Below are positions 1-4,343 of a stretch of 8,904 nt of DNA, piece by piece. The number at the start of each line of letters is the position of its first letter. Positions within the stretch are counted from its first letter, which is position 1. Source of the stretch: Chloroflexota bacterium (GTDB taxonomy: Bacteria; Chloroflexota; Limnocylindria; Limnocylindrales; CSP1-4); assembly GCA_021812735.1 (NCBI GenBank), contig JAKAMV010000358.1, positions 1-8,904 of the forward strand, given 5' to 3'. Under the pieces are notes generated by a model. The model was not told the DNA's origin, ran no database searches, and was given only the letters and a program-made list of their open reading frames with translations. The translations under genes and the position numbers were made by a program.

Positions 1-262
1 AGATCAGCAGGCGGCCATTCGCCTCGTGGCTGGTGGCCCGGACAAGGCCCGCATCCCTGAGGCGGGCGAGGTGATTGGAGACGTTGTTCTCGCGGGCCCC
101 CAGTGCGGCGGCGAACTCGCACACGCAGTGGGGGCCGTCGGCGAGCATCGCCAGGATGGTCGCCCGGCACCGGTCGCCCAGCAGCTGGGCGATGCCGACG
201 GCGTCGGCGACATCGGGCGCCGCCAGGTTGCGGCGGGGTCGCGGCGGTTGCATGACGGTCAT
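1..262 (-). CDS. ArsR/SmtB-family metal-responsive transcriptional repressor (C-terminus cut by window edge)
   Basis: The minus strand reads 87 codons from ATG 262 and runs off the left edge, so the C-terminus is missing. The translation has the winged helix-turn-helix pattern of ArsR/SmtB repressors: a helix around [14 protein letters not shown] (residues 28-40), then CVCEF (46-50), then the recognition helix [18 protein letters not shown] (57-74). The Cys-X-Cys pair (C46, C48) sits where ArsR of plasmid R773 binds arsenite or antimonite. The third cysteine of the classic CVCxxC is an alanine here. An upstream in-frame ATG at 277 is possible. I prefer 262 because GAGG lies 5 nt before it and because the predicted transcript start is only about 10 nt before 277. 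The family binds DNA as a dimer and releases it on metal binding. The inducer (As, Sb, Cd, Pb or other) is not settled by the sequence, and non-metal ArsR proteins exist. It is transcribed divergently from msrA. Confidence 0.9.
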   Translation of the reverse strand, partial: MTVMQPPRPRRNLAAPDVADAVGIAQLLGDRCRATILAMLADGPHCVCEFAAALGARENNVSNHLARLRDAGLVRATSHEANGRLLI

Positions 263-294
263 CGGTGCCTCGGTCATCGGGTCGACGACGAGGG

Positions 295-322
295 AATATC
301 TCAGTCGTAACTGAGATGTCAA
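295..322 (-). promoter_or_regulatory. Promoter of the ArsR-family gene
   Basis: On the minus strand a perfect -35 hexamer TTGACA (322-317) is followed by a 16-bp spacer and GATATT (300-295), which matches the -10 consensus at 4 of 6 positions. The predicted transcript start near 288 lies 11-26 nt before the candidate start codons. The AT-rich block stands out from the GC-rich surroundings. Confidence 0.7.
298..317. promoter_or_regulatory. Palindromic operator, probable ArsR-family binding site
   Basis: A perfect inverted repeat ATCTCAGT-CGTA-ACTGAGAT (8-4-8) fills the whole spacer of the arsR promoter and touches both hexamers. A dimeric repressor bound here would block RNA polymerase, which is the usual autoregulation of ArsR/SmtB genes. 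Its assignment to this regulator is inferred from position. The site lies about 78 bp upstream of the candidate -10 of msrA, so direct repression of msrA from it is less obvious. Confidence 0.65.
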
Positions 323-394
323 GGGACGACTGGCACGGTCTCGGCACAGGCGAGCCTGCCCGCCCCCCGTCACCGCCCTGTCACGATCGCGCCG

Positions 395-417
395 TAGACT
401 TCAGGTCAACCGGAGGT
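395..417 (+). promoter_or_regulatory. Candidate -10 element and ribosome binding site of msrA
   Basis: TAGACT at 395-400 matches TATAAT at 4 of 6 positions and lies just before the ribosome binding site CCGGAGGT (410-417), which ends 9 nt before the msrA ATG. No convincing -35 hexamer is visible at the right distance, so the promoter part is tentative. The ribosome binding site is strong and decides the msrA start. Confidence 0.4.
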
Positions 418-426
418 CCCCAATCC

Positions 427-1089
427 ATGCGCTTTGCCTTTGTCCAGCCGAAGATGCCCAGCTCGGACGAGGTCCTGCCGGGCCGCGCCCGGCCGATCAT
501 GGTCCCCGCTGTCCACTACGTGAACGGCCACCCGATCGGGGGGCCGTACCCGGACGGCCTCGAGCTCGCCGAGTTCGCCATGGGCTGTTACTGGGGCGCC
601 GAGAAGAAGTTCTGGCCCCTGCCGGGCGTGTGGGCGACCGCGGTCGGCTTCGAGGGCGGGTCCACGCCCAACCCCACCTACCGCGAGTCGTGCACGGGTC
701 GCACCGGCCACGCCGAGACGGTCCGCGTGGTGTACGACCCGGCCGTGATCACATACGGTCAACTCCTGAAGGTCTTCTGGGAGCACCACGATCCAACCCA
801 GGGGATGCGACAGGGCAACGACCTCGGGACCCAGTACCGGTCGGCGGTCTTCGCCCACGGCCCCGCGCAGCTGGCGGCGGCCGTGGCGTCACGCGACGCC
901 TACCAGGTCGAGCTTACGAAGGCCGGCTTCGGCCGGATCACGACGGAGATCGTGCCCGCCGGCCAGTTCTATTTCGCCGAGGACGACCACCAGCAGTACC
1001 TCGCCAAGAACCCGGACGGCTACGACTGCCACACCGCCACCGGGGTTGCGTGCCCGATCGGGGTGGGGGTGGAGGCCCCTTCCGCGTGA
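427..1089 (+). CDS. msrA: Peptide-methionine (S)-S-oxide reductase MsrA
   Basis: This 220-residue protein reduces methionine-S-sulfoxide in free and protein-bound form, using thioredoxin-type reductants, and repairs oxidised proteins in the cytoplasm. The family signature GCYWGAEK carries the catalytic Cys54 (GCFWG in most members). Also present are [13 protein letters not shown] (85-97), [13 protein letters not shown] (120-132) with GTQYRS following, and AEDDHQQYL (184-192). Cys201 and Cys209 near the C-terminus match the resolving cysteines. An N-terminal extension of about 45 residues precedes the catalytic core and has no signal peptide. The ATG at 427 is chosen because GGAGGT lies 9 nt upstream. 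The reading frame is open further upstream, but that part runs into the arsR promoter. The stop codon overlaps the next gene's GTG, so the two are probably translationally coupled. Confidence 0.95.
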   Translation: MRFAFVQPKMPSSDEVLPGRARPIMVPAVHYVNGHPIGGPYPDGLELAEFAMGCYWGAEKKFWPLPGVWATAVGFEGGSTPNPTYRESCTGRTGHAETVRVVYDPAVITYGQLLKVFWEHHDPTQGMRQGNDLGTQYRSAVFAHGPAQLAAAVASRDAYQVELTKAGFGRITTEIVPAGQFYFAEDDHQQYLAKNPDGYDCHTATGVACPIGVGVEAPSA

Positions 1090-1394
1090 GCCGCGTGGAG
1101 TTCCTGTGGTTCGACGGATGCCCCGGGCACGAGCAGGCGCGGGCGCTCCTCGAGGAGGTCATCGGCGAGCTCGCACCGGGCACGCCCGTCGAGTTGATCA
1201 ACGCGACCGACCCGGCGGTGGCCGCCGCGCACCGCTTCCCTGGGTCCCCGACGATCCGCGTGGGCGGCCGCGACGTCGACCCGACGTTCGTCGATCCCGG
1301 CGACTACACGCCGCGATGCCGCCTGTACCGCACCGCCGAGGGGTTCCGCGCCGTGCCGCCCCGCGAGTGGATCGAGGCCGCGCTCCGCTCGTAG
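1086..1394 (+). CDS. Small thioredoxin-fold protein with CPGH active-site variant
   Basis: This 102-residue protein starts at GTG 1086, which overlaps the msrA stop in a GTGA junction. The N-terminus reads a beta strand (VEFLWF), then [16 protein letters not shown], a thioredoxin-type loop and first helix with a single active-site cysteine C12 and histidine at H15 where dithiol relatives have a second cysteine. [16 protein letters not shown] (51-66) follows, with Pro55 in the cis-proline position of the thioredoxin fold. Another cysteine, C78, lies in YTPRCRLY. Similar small proteins are annotated as thioredoxin-like or DF-family (seleno)proteins and occur near metal-resistance genes. Its function is unknown. 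The link to msrA suggests a thiol-redox or metal-thiol role, possibly as a partner of the reductase. Fold confidence is good, biochemical role is low. Confidence 0.8.
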   Translation: MSRVEFLWFDGCPGHEQARALLEEVIGELAPGTPVELINATDPAVAAAHRFPGSPTIRVGGRDVDPTFVDPGDYTPRCRLYRTAEGFRAVPPREWIEAALRS

Positions 1395-1434
1395 GGCACG
1401 ACACGTCGCCGCCGGGCCTTGCGCCGGCCCCTAC
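1391..1434 (+). terminator. Possible imperfect stem-loop overlapping the end of the thioredoxin-like gene
   Basis: GTAGGG (1391-1396) can pair with CCCTAC (1429-1434), and inside it GCCGG (1411-1415) pairs with CCGGC (1424-1428). The 3' arms are contiguous but the 5' arm has a 14-nt bulge. No T-tract follows. The position after the last gene of the msrA unit is the main reason to list it. Confidence 0.2.
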
Positions 1435-1536
1435 GATGGCTCAATCCCGCGCGAGGCCTTGCCTTCCCGACGCCACGTGGTGGCGGCTCACGGGCTGCTC
1501 GACGTCCTTAGCAGTTCGGCCTCGGCTGGCTGGCGT

Positions 1537-1599
1537 AGGGCGGCCGCGGCGCGTCCAAGGATGGGGCGGCGGGCGGGTGGCGTCCCGCGCGGCCGCCCT
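1537..1599. repeat. 12-bp perfect inverted repeat with G-rich loop
   Basis: AGGGCGGCCGCG (1537-1548) is the exact reverse complement of CGCGGCCGCCCT (1588-1599). The 39-nt loop contains GGGG, GGG and GGG runs (1563-1577). This lies in the convergent intergenic stretch 1395-1679, where I find no credible gene, tRNA or promoter. The repeat is certain as sequence. Its function is unknown, and GC-rich composition plus the self-palindromic GCGGCCGC core make chance occurrence more likely than the length suggests. Confidence 0.5.
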
Positions 1600-1611
1600 C
1601 GGCGACGGCCC

Positions 1612-1637
1612 GTGGCGGCGTCCGCGCACGCCGCCAC
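1612..1637. terminator. Strong GC-rich hairpin between convergent genes, candidate bidirectional terminator
   Basis: GTGGCGGCGT (1612-1621) and ACGCCGCCAC (1628-1637) form a perfect 10-bp stem with a 6-nt loop. It lies 43 bp past the stop of the leftward lipoprotein gene and about 220 bp past the end of the rightward msrA unit. No T-tract follows on either strand, so it would be a U-less terminator or an RNA-stabilising end structure, not a classical intrinsic terminator. Confidence 0.45.
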
Positions 1638-1679
1638 AGTGATGCTGCTGCGCGGTGCTGGGCCGTCGGCCAGACGCTG

Positions 1680-2360
1680 CTACGGGATGCGCCCCACCGT
1701 CGTCGTCGCCTGGGCCTCCACGGTCGCCGCGCTGGGGACGGCGTGCCCGATGCCGAGGACGGTGATGGAGACGAACGTGAGCCCCTTCACCGCGTAGACC
1801 CCGACGCCCTTGAGCGAGATCCCCCCGCTGGAGAAGCTGACCGTCATCAGGGCCGCGTCATCGCCGATGCCGGAGATGCGGGAGGTCTTGATGCCGTTGT
1901 ACGCCGCCTTCTGGAGGTCGGCCAGGACGATGGCCTTGCCGGCGTCGAGGGCGGTCTGGCTGGGCGCCTGCAGCACGGTGACCGCCACCTGGATGCCCGT
2001 TGCGCTGTAGGTACAGGTCTTGCGGTTGTCCACGTCCCGCTTCACGCAGGCCCCGACGGGCCCTCCGGCGAGACTTGCCGCCTCCGATTGCGAGAGGAGC
2101 GTGGCCGGGTCGAGGGCGGTCGGCGGGAGAGTGGGGCCGGCGTCCTGGCTGGCCGCGGCGGCCGACGGGACCGCGGACGGTGCCGCGGAGGAGGGGACGG
2201 CGCTCGGCGCCGCGGACGGCGCGGTGCTGGCGCTGGCCGGCGTCGAGGCGAGCGGTGCCGCGCTCGCGGCCGCGCTCGGCGGCGCGGTCGCGACCGAGCC
2301 GCTGCAGGCGGCGATGGACAGACAGAGGAGCGGCGCGACGAGGAGATGAGCCCGTTGCAT
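1680..2360 (-). CDS. Putative secreted lipoprotein with Ala/Ser/Pro-rich linker
   Basis: The 226-residue product starts MQRAHLLVAPLLCLSIAAC. That is a short basic start, a hydrophobic stretch and the lipobox IAAC with the lipidation cysteine at C19, so it should be anchored outside the membrane by a diacylglycerol group. Residues 21 to about 80 are a low-complexity Ala/Ser/Pro linker made of near-repeats of APSAVPS. Residues 83-226 form a small folded domain: LDPATLLSQSEAASLAGG, Cys105 and Cys116 (a possible disulfide), alternating strand-like segments, and GIGDDAALM near 164-172. The domain recalls DUF3558-type lipoproteins of high-GC bacteria, but I cannot confirm that. Start ATG 2360 is chosen because it gives a complete signal peptide. 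The ribosome binding site is weak (GGGGG at 2370-2366). No function is assigned. It diverges from nusA and has no operon partner in view. Confidence 0.8.
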   Translation of the reverse strand: MQRAHLLVAPLLCLSIAACSGSVATAPPSAAASAAPLASTPASASTAPSAAPSAVPSSAAPSAVPSAAAASQDAGPTLPPTALDPATLLSQSEAASLAGGPVGACVKRDVDNRKTCTYSATGIQVAVTVLQAPSQTALDAGKAIVLADLQKAAYNGIKTSRISGIGDDAALMTVSFSSGGISLKGVGVYAVKGLTFVSITVLGIGHAVPSAATVEAQATTTVGRIP

Positions 2361-2433
2361 GCGATGCCCCCAAGAACACTTCCTCGGTCGGGCGACCGCG
2401 GGCACGATGCCCGGGCGGGACGCGAGCGCGCGG

Positions 2434-2439
2434 AGCCTA
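2434..2439 (-). promoter_or_regulatory. Weak candidate -10 of the lipoprotein gene
   Basis: TAGGCT on the minus strand (2439-2434) lies 74 nt before the ATG at 2360 and resembles the TAGACT and TATACT elements seen before msrA and nusA. No clear -35 is visible. The rest of the divergent intergenic region 2361-2640 shows only short inverted repeats (AGACGG-CGA-CCGTCT at 2492-2506, and GGCATGG/CCATGCC at 2527-2533/2552-2558) and no credible gene. Confidence 0.25.
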
Positions 2440-2622
2440 CCACCGCGCCGCCGAACACGCTTGGTGCGGCGGGCGCGGCGGGAGGGCCCGAAGACGGCGA
2501 CCGTCTCGCCTGCCGCGGGCGACAATGGCATGGGGTCGCCAGGGGCCGCCGCCATGCCTTGCGCATCGTTCCCGAGCGGCCTCGATAGGGGTCGCCCGCG
2601 CGCCTCCGGGAGCCCTGCGGAG

Positions 2623-2651
2623 ATGGCGGTCCACGCCCCCGGGTGTATACT
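2623..2651 (+). promoter_or_regulatory. Promoter of the nusA operon
   Basis: TATACT (2646-2651) is a good -10 hexamer (5 of 6). A poor -35 (ATGGCG, 2623-2628) lies 17 bp upstream. The transcript should start near A2658, giving a leader of about 94 nt before the nusA GTG. The upstream neighbour is transcribed in the other direction, so the operon must have a promoter in this interval. Confidence 0.6.
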
Positions 2652-2664
2652 CCCGCCAATCATC

Positions 2665-2723
2665 GAGGGCCGCCTCCGGACGTGGGTGACCAACCCACGT
2701 TTCTTTGTGTCGAGGCGGTCCTC
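2665..2723 (+). promoter_or_regulatory. Structured nusA leader: outer stem enclosing the terminator hairpin
   Basis: Segment 2665-2676 (GAGGGCCGCCTC) pairs with 2712-2723 (GAGGCGGTCCTC) over 12 bp with one G-U pair, enclosing the hairpin at 2680-2700. Parts of both arms are also complementary to the nusA Shine-Dalgarno region: CGCCTCC (2671-2677) with GGAGGCG (2741-2747), and TCCTCC (2719-2724) with GGAGGG (2737-2742, one wobble). The arms can therefore pair with each other or with the ribosome binding site. A regulatory role is inferred. Confidence 0.45.
2680..2710 (+). terminator. Terminator-like hairpin in the nusA leader (candidate attenuator)
   Basis: ACGTGGGT (2680-2687), loop GACCA, ACCCACGT (2693-2700) form a perfect 8-bp stem, directly followed by TTCTTTGTGT, an unusually T-rich run for this DNA. 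The shape is that of an intrinsic terminator. It lies between the predicted transcript start and nusA, and no rightward gene precedes it, so it would act on the operon's own transcript. Confidence 0.6.
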
Positions 2724-2736
2724 CGTCATGGGCAGA

Positions 2737-2754
2737 GGAGGGAGGCGCCAGGTG
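2737..2754 (+). promoter_or_regulatory. Ribosome binding site that fixes the nusA start
   Basis: GGAGGGAGG (2737-2745) ends 6 nt before GTG 2752. The in-frame ATG at 2728 lies upstream of this site and would translate through it as a Gly/Arg run, so GTG 2752 is the better start. Confidence 0.8.
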
Positions 2755-3954
2755 AGTCGCGACTTCGTCGGTGCGCTCCTCCAGCTCAACGCCGAGAAGC
2801 AGGTGTCCAGGGATGCGCTCGTGCACGCCCTGGAGGACGGGATCCAGCAGGCCTACCGCCGCGTCGCGGGCGAGGAGGACATCTTCGTTCGCGTGGAGCC
2901 GGAGAGCGGCCGAATCGACGTCTTCCGCGGGCGGCACGTGGTGGAGGATGTCGAGGACCCCGAGCTCGAGGTCAGCCTCGAGGAGGCCCGCAGGACCAAG
3001 CCTGACGCGCACGTCGGCGAGGTGCTGCTGACCGAGCAGCTCGATGGCGACCACTTCGGCCGCATCGGCGCCCAGACAGCCAAGCAGATCATCCTCCAGC
3101 GCATCCGCGAGGTTGAGCGCGACCAGGTGTTCGATCAGTTCGCGAGCCGCGAGGGCGAGCTGATCACGGGCTCGGTCAGCCGGGTCGAGCCCCGCGCCAT
3201 CGTGCTGGACGTTGGCAAGGGCGTGGAGGCCATCCTCGCCACGAGCGAGCAGAGCCCGCTCGAGCACTACCGGATCGGGCAGCCCGTCAAGGCGTTCGTG
3301 CTCGAGGTCAAGCGCTCCGCGCGCGGGCCGCAGATCATGGTCTCGCGGACGCACAAGGGCTTCCTGCGCCGCCTGTTCGAGCTCGAGGTGCCGGAGATCC
3401 ACAACGGCACGGTCGAGATCAAGCAGATCGCCCGAGAGGCCGGCAGCCGGAGCAAGGTCGCCGTGGCCTCCCGCCAGGAGGGCCTGGACCCGGTCGGCGC
3501 CACCGTCGGGCAGCGCGGGGCGCGCGTCCAGGCGGTGGTGGCGGAGCTGGCCGGCGAGAAGATCGACGTCATCCCCTGGAGCGAAGACCCGAGCGTGTTC
3601 GTGGCCAATGGGCTCTCGCCCGCCCAGGTGATCAGCGTGGCCATCGACGAGGAGCACCGCGTGGCAAGCGTGACCGTGCCCGAGCGCATGCTCTCCCTGG
3701 CCATCGGCCGGGAGGGGCAGAACGCCCGGCTCGCGGCGCGCCTGACTGGGTGGCGGATCGACATCCGGAGCGACCAGCCGGCAGTCGAGGCGCCCGCGCC
3801 GGCGAAGTCCGATGCGCCCGCGCCTGTGCCCGCGAAGTCCGATGCGCCCGCGCCGGCGGCTGACGCGCCGGCGGCTGACGCGCCGTCCGGGGCGGATCCT
3901 GCGTCCGCCGCCGCCAAGCCGCGCAAGCGGGCGTCCGGGGAGGTGTCGTCGTAG
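2752..3954 (+). CDS. nusA: Transcription termination/antitermination factor NusA
   Basis: The 400-residue NusA binds RNA polymerase and nascent RNA and controls pausing, termination and antitermination. Domains in order: N-terminal RNA polymerase-binding domain (1 to about 130, with [16 protein letters not shown] at 109-124), S1 domain (about 135-200, [21 protein letters not shown]), then two KH domains (about 201-340) with GxxG loops GQRG (253-256) and GREG (319-322). The conserved [25 protein letters not shown] (214-238) and [17 protein letters not shown] blocks are intact. There are no C-terminal acidic repeats. A disordered Ala/Pro/Asp tail (343-385) ends in a basic patch, KPRKR. The GTG start follows a strong ribosome binding site. 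NusA stimulates many weak terminators, so the leader hairpin could feed back on its own synthesis, which is inference. Confidence 0.97.
   Translation: MSRDFVGALLQLNAEKQVSRDALVHALEDGIQQAYRRVAGEEDIFVRVEPESGRIDVFRGRHVVEDVEDPELEVSLEEARRTKPDAHVGEVLLTEQLDGDHFGRIGAQTAKQIILQRIREVERDQVFDQFASREGELITGSVSRVEPRAIVLDVGKGVEAILATSEQSPLEHYRIGQPVKAFVLEVKRSARGPQIMVSRTHKGFLRRLFELEVPEIHNGTVEIKQIAREAGSRSKVAVASRQEGLDPVGATVGQRGARVQAVVAELAGEKIDVIPWSEDPSVFVANGLSPAQVISVAIDEEHRVASVTVPERMLSLAIGREGQNARLAARLTGWRIDIRSDQPAVEAPAPAKSDAPAPVPAKSDAPAPAADAPAADAPSGADPASAAAKPRKRASGEVSS
3802..3885 (+). repeat. In-frame tandem repeats encoding the NusA tail
   Basis: A 23-bp sequence starting GCGAAGTCCGATGCGCCC occurs exactly at 3802-3824 and 3832-3854 (30-bp period, coding AKSDAPAP). 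The 15-bp unit GCGGCTGACGCGCCG occurs twice in tandem at 3856-3870 and 3871-3885 (coding AADAP). Both periods are multiples of three, so copy-number change would keep the frame. Confidence 0.85.
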
Positions 3955-3998
3955 GCGCGGCGACGGCCGGTCGTCCCCGGCCAGCCGAGGCGCGCCGA

Positions 3999-4343
3999 CT
4001 GCCCACGCGGAGCTGTGTCGCCTGCCGCACGCCGCGCCCCAAGCGTGAGCTGCTCCGCGTCGTCCGGCGACCAGACGGGTCCATCGCCGTCGACGAGACC
4101 GGCCGCCAGCCGGGGCGGGGCGCGTACCTGTGCCGGAAAGCCGGCTGCTTCGACCTGGCCGGGCGTCGTCGAGCCCTGGCGCATGCGCTCGGGACGCAGA
4201 TTCCCGCGGAGATCGAGCGCCGCATCGCGGCCGGCCCCGATGGCCTGGCCGCCACCACCACCGAACCACGGCGGGCCGGCGGCCCGGCATCCGAGACCCT
4301 GCACGACACGATCACCGAAGGAGGCGCCCATGGCCAGGAGTAG
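3999..4343 (+). CDS. ylxR: YlxR-family RNA-binding protein, start codon non-canonical (CTG proposed)
   Basis: A frame between nusA and infB encodes an intact YlxR (DUF448) protein: [21 protein letters not shown], with the C6-x-x-C9 pair, then [18 protein letters not shown] and LCRKAGC (Cys45 and Cys50), ending at TAG 4341-4343. YlxR proteins are small RNA-binding factors, one of them reported to modulate RNase P. The frame is open from 3879, but it contains no ATG, GTG or TTG anywhere. The best start is CTG 3999, which gives the usual family N-terminus and has GAGG (3987-3990) 8 nt upstream. Alternatives are GTC 3948 or GTA 3951, directly after GGGGAGG (3937-3943) and overlapping the nusA stop, or a base error in the sequence. 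The product is 114 residues with a polar C-terminal tail. It overlaps infB by 14 nt. Family identity is near certain, the start is not. Confidence 0.85.
   Translation: MPTRSCVACRTPRPKRELLRVVRRPDGSIAVDETGRQPGRGAYLCRKAGCFDLAGRRRALAHALGTQIPAEIERRIAAGPDGLAATTTEPRRAGGPASETLHDTITEGGAHGQE

Noticed and set aside
265..426. N-terminal extension of msrA from ATG 265
   Set aside because: It would run through the arsR promoter and palindrome and is not MsrA-like. ATG 427 has GGAGGT upstream.
1459..1797. Small plus-strand open frame of 112 codons in the convergent intergenic region
   Set aside because: It is Arg/Ala-rich without a ribosome binding site or known motif, and overlaps the end of the lipoprotein gene.
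1395..2640. tRNA or other known RNA gene in the intergenic regions, such as the tRNA found before nusA operons in enterobacteria
   Set aside because: No T-arm consensus GTTCGA-type sequence and no cloverleaf-compatible pairing was seen.
2728..2751. ATG 2728 as nusA start
   Set aside because: It would translate through the ribosome binding site. GTG 2752 has perfect spacing and matches the family N-terminus.
2361..2789. N-terminal extension of the lipoprotein frame to 2789
   Set aside because: It crosses the nusA promoter and leader and would bury the signal peptide. ATG 2360 gives a complete lipobox signal.
3930..3960. Programmed -1 frameshift making a NusA-YlxR fusion
   Set aside because: The frames are related by -1, but no slippery heptamer is visible near the nusA stop and no downstream pseudoknot is evident.
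2437..4290. Long minus-strand open frame of 617 codons opposite nusA and ylxR
   Set aside because: Its translation is Arg/Leu/Asp/Gly-rich with no recognisable domain and mirrors the codon bias of nusA, which is unmistakable on the other strand.
4015..4329. Upstream GTG start extending infB by 105 codons
   Set aside because: This stretch is ylxR in another frame. ATG 4330 has a strong ribosome binding site and gives a normal short IF-2.
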